Shown here: positions 37,401 to 49,138 of the stretch, one piece after another | Numbering within the stretch: position 1 is the stretch's first letter | How the letters are laid out: each line of letters opens with the position of its first letter | Source of the DNA: Vespa crabro | Lineage: Eukaryota > Arthropoda > Insecta > Hymenoptera > Vespidae | Length of the DNA stretch: 64,000 bases | Reading direction: 5' to 3' | NCBI RefSeq assembly: GCF_910589235.1 | Contig: NC_060966.1 | Location: 2,728,001-2,792,000 of the forward strand | Notes under the pieces: model-generated | Databases searched by the model: none | What the model was told of the DNA's origin: nothing | What the model saw: only the letters and a program-made list of their open reading frames with translations | Position numbers and translations under genes: made by a program

Positions 37401-38213
37401 TCAAATACATGTATGTATATGTATATAATAATAATTCGATTAAATGAAATAAAAAGGCGTTGCATTCTGTTTATTGAATAAATATCAAGGTGACCTTAAT
37501 TAGCTATAATTATAATAAATTGCCTATAATTATAATAAATCGCCTATGTTATCGATCATGTTAAAAGCGTAAAAAAGCGAATGAATATGAATGAAAATAT
37601 TGGAAAAGGAACATAGAAATTATAGATGACTTTAACATGAGAGATAATGACAAATCTAATGATTTTTAATATAACATGAAAAAAAAACAATAATTCACGT
37701 AACGCGGGATTGTATCATTTGTTACATTCTCCCATCGATTAAATTTACGTTCGGTCTGGAGAAGGAAACCTATAAAGGACACATTTTTCAGTTGGTACAA
37801 ATTTATATAATAATTTTAATTTAAAGGAGTATATTTAAGAATTTGAAAATTAGTAATAAAAATGATATTGAATAGACTTATCAATTAATTATTAATTATA
37901 TCAAGTCATTTCAAATTATGAGGGATTAGTGGATGATATTTGATTTATGTAGTTAGTACGTATTTATTTTGCCTACATATTATCAATTACTACGCATAAA
38001 ATTCCTTACCATCGATAAAAATATAAAATATGAAATAAAAGGAACATATAAAAGATGTAGAAAAATTCATAAAAATATGAATATACTTATAAAACTTGAA
38101 TCATTGTTATGAAGCAATTACGTTTAATACTATACTATAATCCATTACTCGGTACTTTGTGATTCTTTATTCTTTTAATCGCGCTGTTTTCTTTTAAAAT
38201 TGTCAGTTCGTTA

Positions 38214-38420
38214 ATCATGGCTTAAGCCGTGTGAAACTCAAGATTCTCTATTTCCCGTTTACATTCAAATTCAACATTCAATAAGCAATCTAATTAATTT
38301 TTCCAAGTATGTAGTACTCCATTTGAGTCAGTAATAAAATTATCGTTCTCATCATTCACCATTTCCGTTCTATCATGGAATCCTTTTAGAAAATTATTTA
38401 TCACATTGCACATACCACGG
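38214..38420 (-). mobile_element. Possible LINE fragment, second copy
   Basis: A direct-duplicate copy of 19,559-19,760, with the same HTA-stop end at 38,220 and an ITDSNGVL core, but the frame is disturbed. It moved as part of the 2-kb block. Confidence 0.4.
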
Positions 38421-39285
38421 ACGTTACTACTTTGACGATTTTTATTTATTTCTTGTCCTTTTTATATATATTACTATTTTTTATACTTTTAATAATAATA
38501 TTATTATTAGTAATATTGTTATGATCCGACATAGAGAAGTTTGAAGTGAACTCGCAACTAGATGGCCGTCTCTAGACATACATTAGAAATTTTGACACGT
38601 AAACATCGGTTGTCATCCGTCTTCTACGGTAACCCGAACTAAGCGAACGTTCAGAAATATCTGAATATTTTATTAAAAGAGTTAATCTGTTAAATTGTTT
38701 ATTGTAAATAAGTTGTTGTTTTGGTAAACAAAGTTTTTTTTTGTTTTAACGTGTGGTTGCACGTAACAACATACAGTCTATAATTTATTTTTAATATCTG
38801 TGTTTATTAGCTAATGTTCTTGAAGAATTAAAACTGGAAATTCTTATTTTTCTTATGAACAAGATAAATAATGATTATTGAAGTAAAAATACATATTAAA
38901 GTAAGAAACGAATGAAAATATAATTACACAAATTAATCATCAATCGAATGAAGAACCAAATGAATAAGATTTTATACGTCAGTGCTGTTGTCGCATTTAT
39001 ATTTTTTATAAGTTGTGTAATAACATAATTATTATCGAGCGATCGTGCAAAAGAAATGTTTATGTAAGCAAATTCCAATTAAATGTACAAAGTCCATAGA
39101 CTACAATATTTAAATAACCAGTGCTTCCCTCTTCATTCTTTGCTTTTACTGTTACGGCAGGAGAATCATAATAGTTGCATTGTGCAATCAGTGTGTCTGT
39201 AAATTACAAAATTTATAACCATAATCGCTAGATTATATTTATTTTATTAAGTTATTTCCATACATTCTATTTGAATCAGTTCATC

Positions 39286-39853
39286 ATGGAATTCACTGTA
39301 ATATTAATTATTATTGTAACGATTTTATTTGGATTGCTCTATGGAATAGCAGAATATATTTTAAATAAATTACATATGTTTAATAAGATTAAAGGAATTT
39401 CTGGTCCAAAAGCATATCCAGTTATTAGAAATGTTCATTCATTTATTGATGATACAGCTGATAAACTTGCATCTTATCCTTTTTATATTGAAGTATTTTA
39501 CCCGATATTTTTTTATAATCTTTTTTTTAGCTTTATTCAATCAAATATTAAATCTCGGTAAGAATTTTCAATTATTGTGGCGTGTATGGCTAGGAACGAA
39601 ATTATTTGTAATCGTAGACAATCCCGAATATATCAAAGTAAGATATATTAACGTTATTTTAATAATTTTTAATAATTTTTAATAATTTTATAATTTTCTT
39701 ATTTTGATTCTTATTTTTTTTTTCGAAAGAGTGTGCTCAATAGTTCAAATATTACTGATAATAGCAAGGATTATAAAAAACTGAAAACTTCTGTGGGCAA
39801 CGGTTTGTTAACAGCTCCAGGTGATGTATATTTTCTACATTGTTTATTAATAC

Positions 39854-39904
<51 letters not shown>

Positions 39905-40669
39905 TAAATTTTAGAAAATTGAACAGTAAAAATTTCTACTTCTTTATATGCACATACAAATAAATTTATTATATGTATGTATAGACAAATAAGTAAAGTA
40001 TATATTTATTATATGTATGTATAGACAATAAGTAAAGTATATAAATTAATGTATTACATTCCTTTTGATTTTAAGCATCATTTTGGAATCCTCATCGAAA
40101 AATTTTAAATGATGTCTTTCTTTTAAAACATACAAAATCGCATATATATGTATTTATTAATTATTCTATCGTTTTAATGAAAAAATTGGAAACTTCAGTT
40201 GGAGAAGAATTAGACGTTTTCCATTACATTTTTCGATGTACCTTGGATATAATATGTGGTAGAATTTAGAAATTTTTATACGTGTATAAAATTGACGTTT
40301 TTGTTTAAAGTTTATTATAATATTGTTAAACTTTACATTGGAAGACAGCATGCTGGGTACGAAAATTAATTCGCTGACAAATCCAGATTGCAAATTAGCT
40401 GAAGCAATAGAATGGTAATAATAATAAAACTTTTATTTTCGTAATGTATTGTATGTTTTTCGTCTGCTCTTTCAGTGGAATGGATATAGCTGCACAGAGG
40501 ATCTTCAAATTATGATTACATCCAATCATAATTTTTTATAACACTACTATAGGAAGGAAATATCAGGCGTATTTATTTTATCTGCATAACTTTACAAACA
40601 AAGTATAATTAGAAGAAACTTTTTTTAAATTGTATTCCTACTTTTCAAAATTTCGAAATTTTAATATAT

Positions 40670-40745
<76 letters not shown>

Positions 40746-40990
40746 CGTTTTTTATTCCTAAAGATAATCAAAGAAAAGAAGAAATTTATATTGAAAATAA
40801 AATTAATCCGGAATTGACAGAGGGAAATTTAGGTAAAAATATGAAATATATGTTGAATAAAATTTAGTTTTCAATCTTTTCATTTATTAATAATATTAAT
40901 GAGATTCTTGTTCATTTTTCAAGAACCAAAGTCAAGGACACTTCTTGATTTTTTATTTCAATTGTCGCGCCAAAGAGGAAAATGTTGCTA
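39286..40990 (+). pseudogene. Cytochrome P450 (CYP4-like) pseudogene, exons 1-8, 3' end lost
   Basis: ATG at 39,286. Exon 1 matches the 20,626 fragment, but its 5' splice site is mutated (GTAAAC to ATAAAC near 39,461). Exon 2 (about 39,533-39,640), exon 3 (39,732-39,822), exon 4 (40,075-40,258), exon 5 and exon 6 follow with normal signals. Exon 6 has TGA at 40,513-40,515 where the other copies have Trp (KLWLHP). An AT run at 40,678-40,742 sits in intron 6. Exon 7 has a 1-nt deletion. Exon 8 (EPKSRTLLDFLF) stops near 40,985 where the LTR-like element begins, so the I-helix, ExxR and heme loop are missing. Confidence 0.82.
40678..40742. repeat. (AT)n microsatellite in a P450 intron
   Basis: A pure AT dinucleotide run of about 65 bases in intron 6 of the truncated P450 copy. 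Confidence 0.95.
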
Positions 40991-41930
40991 GAAAAAACCT
41001 AATTAAGTACAAAAATAAAAATTCTGGTTACAGTTCCAGACATTGACCACTTGAGATCATTGTGGGTCATATCCAAAAAAAAGTAGATGAATAAAGTTTA
41101 GAAGAAAAGTCGGTTGCTATTATAATAAATTTGCAAGAGTTTCGTTTTTGTTAAAAAGAATATGACTCGGTCTATCGTATTAAGAAATTTTGCGTGTCTG
41201 CATCCAAATGCGTGTATCAATACTGTCTGTATCAATGAAAGTTAGATGGTGTGCAAGGAATGAGAGATAGAGAGAAAGAAAGAGAGAGACGTTTTTGACC
41301 TCAAGGAATGATTCGATAGTAATTTAAAATAGTGTAAACTTATTATTAAGAATAATTGTTTATTGTTCGAAAATAGCAATATCTTACTCCTCATACTCTT
41401 AAAGAAATAATATATCTCAAACAAATTTATCTTTTTTCCAAAATAAATAAAAAAAATATAAATGAAAATAATAAAAAAAATATTTTATGATATGATTTAA
41501 GGTCCATTGCTATATAACCCTATGGGAGTCATTCTGTATCTGAACATTTATATACGATCGATCACTGTACGCGAATGAACCGATTTTTAAGTTAACAATT
41601 CATCATTTATGAGTGTCTACGGTCGCCTCTACAAAGGAGCCAACATGAAATTATTTAAATATTTAGGAACGAAATATCTTGATGCGTACACGACCAATAA
41701 GCATCATTCCTTCCCTTTCTAAACTTTATATTCTTCCTTGAACCCTACCCATTCTCTTTCACTTTCCTTATTTTATTACCGTCTTCGCTGATAACCCGAG
41801 AAAAGCCATCATCGAAATCAACCCTCTAGTTTGGAATTAAAGATAGTAAGGCTTATTAGTTAAATTAGTCATGCCACACTCGGATGTAGCCAGCCCAATT
41901 TAAAGATACACAATAACGAAACGTGAATAC
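40990..41930 (+). repeat. 0.95-kb LTR-like element, right copy
   Basis: Inverted duplicate of 13,590-14,540. It starts near TGTTGCTAGAAAAAACC inside P450 exon 8 and ends near CACAATAACGAAACG at 41,905-41,922. Blocks near 41,690-41,880 resemble 48,285-48,440. It lies immediately upstream of the DIRS-type element. Whether it is that element's terminal repeat or an independent solo LTR is not settled. The minus frame 41,242-41,424 is not a gene. Confidence 0.6.
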
Positions 41931-41991
41931 TGAAACCTTCGTATCTCAATACCTTAGATAATATTCCAGACAGTATTGTCAAAAGGGATGA

Positions 41992-42522
41992 TTGCATAGT
42001 CGAGAAATGGGGTCGTATATCAACATAACTAAGCTGATGTTAAAGACCTTGCAACTCTCGCACGGACAAAAATTAGCTATATCAAAAATTTTGGAGGGTG
42101 TTTCTAGATTCTTGGCAGATTTGCAACACGAGAAAATTAGAAGGAGCTCAATTTTTAAAAATATTGATACTTCTAAACGTGATATTCTCTAATGTACTTC
42201 ATCAAGCGAATTACTATTCGATGGAAATTTGGACAAAAAATTCAAGGCAGCTCCGCTTTTAGAATCATTCTTCAAAAAATTTAAGCCTGTTAGCCAATCA
42301 AGTTCAAATAGTGAGACAAAAACTCGAAGACCTGTTTCGTCGCCTACCATACACACCTCAATTAAATTCGACGATGAGTGGACAGAACATCTAAACATCA
42401 ATTCAGAAATCTTTTCGGAGCCACTAGCAACCATAAAAGGGTTACTTGAACGTCAGGAAGTGATCCTAGAAAACGGCGTAAGTTGTTCAGCAGGTCGTTT
42501 AAAATCTTTCTTCCAATATTAG
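41992..42522 (+). pseudogene. DIRS gag-like region
   Basis: Two frames (41,992-42,192 and 42,229-42,522) form one broken product: a helical stretch with SRFLADLQHEKIRRSS, then a Ser-rich linker with KKFKPVSQSSSNSETK. The linker is like the basic/Ser-rich tail of DIRS gag proteins. The call rests mainly on its position before the RT. Confidence 0.55.
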
Positions 42523-42654
42523 TTATAAATTACTTCCGATGCGACCATCTTGAGCTGTGTCTATAGGTTTAAAATCCATTTCTCTAGAAAAGTAGAACAG
42601 ACTCATCCTCAGAACCTAACTGATAGGACCAAGAAAAAGTAGCTCTAAAACAAC

Positions 42655-43680
42655 AAATAGACGAGTTATTGAGAAAGGAAGCTATCAAAGAGACGAATTC
42701 TTCCGCCGGTCAGTTCATATCTAACATCTTTCTGGTCCATAAGCCTGACGGAGACTTTCGTTTAATTTTAATTCTTAAAAAACTCAATGATTTTATTAAC
42801 ACCGAGCATTCTATGCTTGAAGACATTAAAGTTGTTAGAAGATTGCTGTCTTTAAATTTTATAATATCTATCGATTATAATAATAAATTATTATAAAAAA
42901 TTTTATGGTATCTATCGATTTGAAAAATGCTTACTATTTAATTTCTGTGGCTAAATCTGACTGAAAGGACTTGAGATTTAGATTCCTTGATAATATATAT
43001 AAATTTATCTGCTTACTTTTTGCTCTAAATATTGCTCCGTATATCTTCACAAAAATTATGAAGCCAGTAGATTCATACTTAAGGTTATTAGTAATCCTAT
43101 TAGTCTTTTACCTGGATGATATTCTAATAATAGGGCCGTCTTTTGAGTCGTGTTCGAAAAGTACTAAGATTACCCTAACATTGCTGAAAAACTTGGAGAT
43201 ATTATAAATTTAAAAAAAAATGTCAATTAACGCCATCCAAAAGATGTAAACTCTTGGGTTTCATTTATGGTTCTAATGAAATGGTAGTTGAACTTCCAAT
43301 TGAAAAGAAAAACAAAGTAACCGATTTAATTAAAAAGATTAATCGGATTAAAAAATGTAAGATTAAAGAATTAGCAGCTTTTATAGGTACTCCCGAGTCC
43401 AACATTGAAGTATGGCAGAGTACATATACGTCGCTTCGAAAGAGAAAGATTTCTAGTTCTTATTTGTAACAAAGAAGATTACGATAGTTACATGGCTACC
43501 ACATCTACTTTAATTAATGGTCGTAACTGGTGGAGTAGGAATGTGTTGGTGGCTAAAAACTCTATCAAAACATTTAATCCAGTTATAGAAATCTTCTCTG
43601 ACGCTTTAACATCAGGTTGGGGAGCAGTCTGTAACAATAGCCGAGTAGACAATAGTACGGCAATTGCCTAAATCAATAAA
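42655..43680 (+). pseudogene. DIRS reverse transcriptase and RNase H
   Basis: The RT region reads FISNIFLVHKPDGDFRLIL, KKLNDFI and FIISIDLKNAYYLI (the last after a 50-base partial duplication at about 42,855-42,925), then APYIFTKIMKPV and VFYLDDILII, with the YLDD catalytic box near 43,110. RNase H follows: EIFSDALTSGWGAV near 43,590-43,625, with one of its acidic residues. At least four stops or frameshifts interrupt it. Confidence 0.88.
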
Positions 43681-43689
43681 ATTGATGAA

Positions 43690-44160
43690 GGAGATAATTG
43701 AGGAAATCTGGACATGATGTGAGGAGAGAGAGCTGTGGATATTTGCATTCTAGATCCGCTCTGAGGATAATTCTGTTACTGACTTTGAGTCTAGAAGACT
43801 GGAGCCAGAGACAGAATATAATCTTTCAGACAAAGTCTTTGATGCGATTATACACAGATTTGGTAGACTAGTGATAGATCTTTTTACCATGCGAAAACAT
43901 ACTTCTCTTATGTCTTTCCGCCTTTTTCTACTATTCTACGGGTGCTAGAGAAAATTTGGACTGATAAAGCTAGAGGCATATTGGTGGTACCACATTGGAC
44001 ACGCAAGCTTGGTTTACAGTATTTTTGTCAATGCTTAATTCGGAACCACTTTACTTTAAATCAAATATTAATTTACTTATCACATTCGACAGGCAACCCC
44101 ACCCAATATGGCAGAGGATTACCCTGGTATCAGGAATTATATTAGAAGAGGTTACGCATT
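43690..44160 (+). pseudogene. DIRS region between RNase H and recombinase
   Basis: Broken frames keep DLFT near 43,875, ARGILVVPHWTRK near 43,970-44,010 and a NPTQYG stretch near 44,095. This corresponds to the region carrying the methyltransferase-like domain in DIRS polyproteins. Catalytic residues were not identified. Confidence 0.5.
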
Positions 44161-44164
44161 AAAA

Positions 44165-45045
44165 TCAGTACCAGAAGAGTGCATGGAAGTTATGATAGCG
44201 TCCTTGAATCGAGAATCTATGAAACATTACGACATTGATCTGAAAAAATGGTAGAGATTCTACAACAATATCAGAATAGACTCCCTTTCTAGTAAAACCC
44301 AGAATGTGTTAATGTTTTTAACGGTTGAGTATAATAATGGGGATATGCATGGGTCGCTAAATAGCTTTCGATTAGCTATTGCTCTCGTTCATGGGCCTAA
44401 ACTTGGGGAAAATCCAGAAATTAAAAGATTCTTTAAAAGAATATCGAAACTAAGTAAGGCCACCAAAAGCAAAGTATGACTATACGTGGAGTTGGTTTTG
44501 GATTGTTTAAAAAAATGGGGATGTAATGACGAATTAAATCTTCAAAAATTATCAATGAAGTTGGCTTCATTGTTAGCTCTGATGATAGCACACCGCATGC
44601 AGACTCTGTCATTAATTGACATTCGAAATATTGGCACGATTAAAAGTACAATCGAAATAAGAATCCCAATGCGTATTAAAATATATGGGTTGAATAAAAA
44701 GCAACTGTTGTCTATTCCATTCTACTCGAAGGAAGCGTTTATTTGTCCTGTTAATACACTCAAATTTTATCTATGAAAAACTAAACAATTGAGAGATACT
44801 AAAAATAAACTGTTCATCTCATTTCGAAATTTCAAACATTGAGTGGATGGATAAAGGAGGTGTTGAAGGACAGTGATGTGAACACGTCTATCTTCAGTCC
44901 TAATAGTACACGAGACTCTTCAACTTCAGCAGCTAGTAGAAATGGAATTTCTATCGATTATATTTTAAAAACAGCCAGATAGTCTTCGAAATCGGAAAAC
45001 TTTGCCAGATTTTACAAAAGAAAATTTAAGATAAAGATATTTTTG
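44165..45045 (+). pseudogene. DIRS tyrosine recombinase
   Basis: A core-binding part (44,165-44,480) is followed by LASLLALMIAHRMQTLSLID (about 44,560-44,620), with the first catalytic Arg after His. Box II near 44,915 reads NSTRDSSTSAA where an H-x-x-R-H arrangement is expected: the Arg remains, both His are lost. The end near 45,000 keeps FARFYKRKF with the Tyr. The GW before it is R-stop. Stops also occur near 44,252 and 44,477. Confidence 0.8.
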
Positions 45046-45184
45046 CATTGATTATACTAGATAATTACATGTTCGTATTAATTTTTCAAAGTTAACACAT
45101 ATTTTTTACTGGCTAATCTTGTAATATCTATGATAATTCAATAACCGTAACAATTTTCAACAGCTGCAATTTGATTTCGAGGAG

Positions 45185-45540
45185 GCGCGAAATACAATTT
45201 AATGATTAAACAAGCTTACTTTAAAATGAATTTCAATCATAATTGTATGGAGCGCTTCTTTGACAAAAAACTTTCCTTCCAATACATTTCCTTCTTTCTT
45301 ACTATCTTGTTTGGTAAAAAACACACTTTTTGTTATGGCGTAACTTTAAAAAGAATGACGTGTCATGGCGTCGCTTGGCAGATGCAGTTGCAATTCTTTT
45401 GTTTTATGTTAGACTTTAAAGTAGGTGGCGACAATGGTACAATATAGAGATACTACAACTTGATCTCTTCGAAAAAGGCGCTCCATACAATTATGATTGA
45501 ATTTCACTTACAGGTAAGCTTCTTTAATCATTTAATTTTA
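45185..45540. repeat. Inverted repeat stem of about 60 bp arms
   Basis: The left arm (about 45,196-45,258) and right arm (about 45,473-45,536) are complementary with few mismatches; both carry CAATCATAATTGTATGGAGCGC. The loop is about 215 bases. It could be the internal-complementary/right-terminal structure of the DIRS element just upstream or an independent foldback/MITE. The 45,202-45,447 frame crosses it and is not supported as a gene. Confidence 0.7.
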
Positions 45541-45559
45541 TAGTACTACTTATAAAAAA

Positions 45560-46940
45560 TATAAATGCAACAACACTGTTGTATAAAACCATTTTTATTT
45601 CTTTATTGGATTGATGAATAATTTGTAATATAATTTTCATTCGTTTCTTATTTTAATATGTTTTTTTACTTCAATAAAAATATACATACCTTGTTTATAA
45701 GGAAAATAAGAATTTCCTGCTTTAATTCTTAAAGAATATTAAATAATAAACACAGATATTAAAAATAAATTATAGGCTGTATGTTGTTACGCACTACCAC
45801 ACGTTAAAACAAAAAAGAACTTTAATAACTAAAACACGAACAACTTATTTACCATGAACAATTTAACAGATTAGCTCTTTTAATAAAATATTTAGATATT
45901 TCGGGACATTCACTAATTACGTTCTCTTAGTTCGAGTTCTTATAGAAGACAAATGACAACTGATGTTTATGTGTCAAAATTCCTGGATGTATAGAGATGG
46001 ACATCTAGTTTCGAGTTCACTTCAAACTCCTCTAAGTTGGCTCGTAACAATATTACTAATAATAATATTAAATGTATAAAAAATAATAACAGTATGTATA
46101 AAAATGTCAAGAAATAATTAAAAATTGTCAAAGTAGTAACGTCCGTGATATGTACAATGGGATAAATAATTTTCAAAAGAGATTCCAAGCTAGAACGGAA
46201 ATGGTGAAAAATGAAAATGATAATATTATTACAGACTCCAGTCGATTACTAAATACTTGGAAAAATTATTTGCATCGGTTATTGAGTATTGAATTTGAAT
46301 GCAAACAGGAAATAGAGAATCTTAAATTTCACATCATCGAAGGCATAATTAGACATTGCTAATTATCATAACAAAGGTTTGAGTTTTATAAGTATTGAAT
46401 AGTTTTCTAAATTTTTCTACATCTTTTATATGTTTCTTTTATTTTATATTTTTATGGATGGTAAGGAATTTTGTGCGTAGTAATTGATAACATGTAGGCA
46501 AAATAAATACGTACTAACTGCATAAATCAAATATCATCCACCAATACCTCATAATTTGAAATGATTTGATATTTTTAGTAATTAATTGATAAGTCTCTTC
46601 AATATCTTTTTTATTATTGTTTTTCAAATTCTTAAGTATACTCCTTTACATTACAATTATTATATAAATGTGTACAAACTCAAAAATGAGATCCTTTATA
46701 GGTTATCTTCTCTCAGACCGAAGGCAAATTTAATCGATGGGAGTATATAATAATTGTAAATATTGTCGCATCACGTGAATTATTGATTTTTTGTTCATGT
46801 TATATTAATAATCATTTGATTTGTCATTAGCTTTCAAATCTCAGTCAACTTCAATTTCTATATAACTCTTCTAATATTTTCATTTATATTTCATTCGTTT
46901 TTTACGTTTTTAACATGATCAATGATACGCAATTAAATTC
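45560..46940 (-). repeat. Inverted copy of the P450 5' flank block
   Basis: Lines up inverted with 18,985-20,250 and 37,660-38,960. Landmarks are the GGTAAGGAATTTTGTGCGTAG tract near 46,460, the TCGATGGGAG tract near 46,733 and the LINE-like fragment at 46,150-46,362 (plus). No P450 exon is attached. Confidence 0.7.
46150..46362 (+). mobile_element. Possible LINE fragment, third copy
   Basis: A plus-strand counterpart of 19,559-19,760: MVKNENDNIITDSSRLL, then W-K-N-Y-L and LKFHIIEG. This copy keeps the Trp expected in the LINE linker. Confidence 0.4.
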
Positions 46941-47185
46941 GCGTTGATATTTATTCTATAAACAGAATGCAACGTCTTTATCGTTTAATAGATTGAACTC
47001 GTGTTGATAAACGAATTGAAGCATATTATATTTCTACAACGTATCAGGAGAAAGGAAAACAAAATTCGAATATTAAATCTTCATAGACTGATTGCAAATT
47101 CTATTAATACAATATTATTATATACATATATACATATATACATATATACATATATACATACATACGTACATACATACATACATAC

Positions 47186-47245
<60 letters not shown>

Positions 47246-47929
47246 CACATATACATACGAATTATTCTGACACATTCAATAAGAATCATTACTTTCCTTT
47301 CCATGCACTTTCTTATTTGAACTCCTCCCTTTCCATTGCCGTTTCCTTTTCATCATTTCATGATTATCTTCACAAATATTCTGAGAGAAATCATTAGATC
47401 AATCAATCTCTATATTAAAGACTTTAAAACAATCGAGCATTAGTAACAACACTGGTCCTGACTCACTCAGTTTCATGTTACACAATTTGCAATAGATAAT
47501 AACAAAAAGTATATCTCTTCCTTTTTATTTCAATGCATCAAAAATATAAAATATAGTTACGAAATGAATTTTATCACGCCTCTATTTCACATCCTCCACA
47601 GGATTTTTCTAAAAGACTGCATTCTCACATCAATTTGCGGGTACGCGGTTAAATTTATCGCGTTCAACAATTGACAAATTGAGAGTCTTGTCGAAATAAG
47701 TTTCATTATTTTAAAAAAATTCTAAAATAATACTCATTATAAATTTTAAAAACTACAAATACATAACTTCATTGAAAAACATTTATGTCCTTGTTATAGA
47801 TGAAAGTAGAGAAGATTTTAATAATTAATTCTTAGTGTTCCTTTATGAAATATTTAATCAATAATCGCATCTTTTATTATTCTCCATTAATAATATGTAC
47901 ATATTATGTTATATAACGCACATGCGTCC
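46941..47929. other. Intergenic DNA with ATAC/AT microsatellite
   Basis: A compound TATACA / CATA / TA microsatellite occupies 47,120-47,240 and creates artefactual Ile/Tyr-rich frames on both strands. About 47,590-47,700 weakly resembles the LTR-like end at 48,640-48,720. No gene was recognised. Confidence 0.55.
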
Positions 47930-48760
47930 CTCACTTGTTTACGGTACTTTCTCCTAAGGATCATGTATCACTATTAGAAATATTTACCCTTGGGAACTCG
48001 TTGGATACTCGCTAAAAAAACGCATAGATAAAAAACACATTGCTATCTTTGTCCAGGCTTAGGCATTTTTAATCAAGTATCTAGTTTTTAACAATATGTC
48101 GAGCCAGGCTATAAATAAATAGTGAAAGTAGACGCCTAGAAAGTAGACAAGGCAAGAGTTATCTGGCACCTAGTCCTGAAATATCCATTGATTTGAAATA
48201 TTCTAGTTTACATAATCACTAGAACAAAGAGGATACATATGGAATGTTTAAACATTCCAATGGACTATTCTAACCCATCCCCGACCAATTAGCATTTATT
48301 CCTTCCCTTTTCATGCTCAGATCTTACTTCAATTCCATTTTCATTCCTTCCTTCCTCCAAACTTCCTTTTCATTCCTTTTCATAATTTCACTACAGTCTC
48401 CGCGGATAGTTCTAAAGAAGCCAAAAAGTTAGTCAAGTTACATACTTCAGACTCACGGCACCTAGACTCTCGTTTCTCATTATAATACATTACTGGCTAT
48501 CAGTCCTTCAGAAATGAGCAGTACATATAACTACACATCATTGCACAAAAGATATCAACAATTGTATCTTATTTCATAAATGTACGGTGATAGCTTCAAT
48601 GTGAGCAATATTTACTATCATGCTGCTATCTCGCGAATTTTTCAGGATCTCTTAAAAGAACACCCGTTCTCCCATTAATTTGCAGGAACGCGGCGAGCGT
48701 AATTTAACTGAGTTCCTTCAACGGTATCCTAGCCTAATTCCGCCGCCCTTATTCATTGTA
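47930..48760 (+). repeat. Solo LTR-like repeat
   Basis: Inverted relative of 27,100-27,849. It starts near TGTTTACGGTAC (47,937) and shares the landmark GTTTAAACATTCCA near 48,245-48,260. No internal retroelement sequence is attached on either side, suggesting a solo LTR. Both borders are approximate. Confidence 0.5.
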
Positions 48761-48965
48761 ACCAGTGGGTCTGCAGCTCTGACGATAAGAAAACTGGTCC
48801 AGTGTAAGACGCGGCCTCACAACGCAACAAAAACTAACACGCATTAATCCGCATTACTTGATAAAAACAGTAGTTCAGTCTTTCGATCGTTGGTTCTGTA
48901 CGAAAACATGAATATTTACTTGAATTAAAGTCTTCATAATATATCTGTTAATTATATACTCTTAT

Positions 48966-48969
<4 letters not shown>

Positions 48970-49006
<37 letters not shown>
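48970..49006. repeat. (AT)n microsatellite
   Basis: A pure AT run of about 37 bases downstream of the receptor pseudogene. Confidence 0.95.
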
Positions 49007-49009
<3 letters not shown>

Positions 49010-49138
49010 ATGCATCAATTAATACTCTAAATATAGCAGTCCAAAGAAAATGATTGAAAGTTTATAAAATTAAACATTTTGTAATTAATGAATATTAACG
49101 CAAAGAGAAAAAGATCAAATTTGATTGGAATTTATCAT

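Larger units (their letters stand above)
33700..38060 (-). repeat. Right arm of the 4.2-kb inverted P450 repeat
   Basis: Inverted partner of 21,010-25,250, containing the P450 copy at 34,163-36,917. Its 3' flank carries an inserted gypsy gag fragment and an AT run (34,118-34,136), where the left arm carries a MITE. Confidence 0.85.
41960..45050 (+). mobile_element. Decayed DIRS-type tyrosine-recombinase retrotransposon
   Basis: Gag-like, reverse transcriptase, RNase H, a downstream methyltransferase-like stretch and a tyrosine recombinase follow in DIRS order on the plus strand. The frames are broken by numerous stops and shifts. DIRS elements insert by a recombinase rather than an integrase, and no integrase was seen. 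Inactive. Confidence 0.85.

Noticed and set aside
45202..45447. 81-codon frame across the inverted stem
   Set aside because: It spans an inverted-repeat arm and loop; no domain and no second supporting copy.
47001..47397. Tyr/Ile-rich frames on both strands
   Set aside because: They are translations of the ATAC/AT microsatellite at 47,120-47,240.
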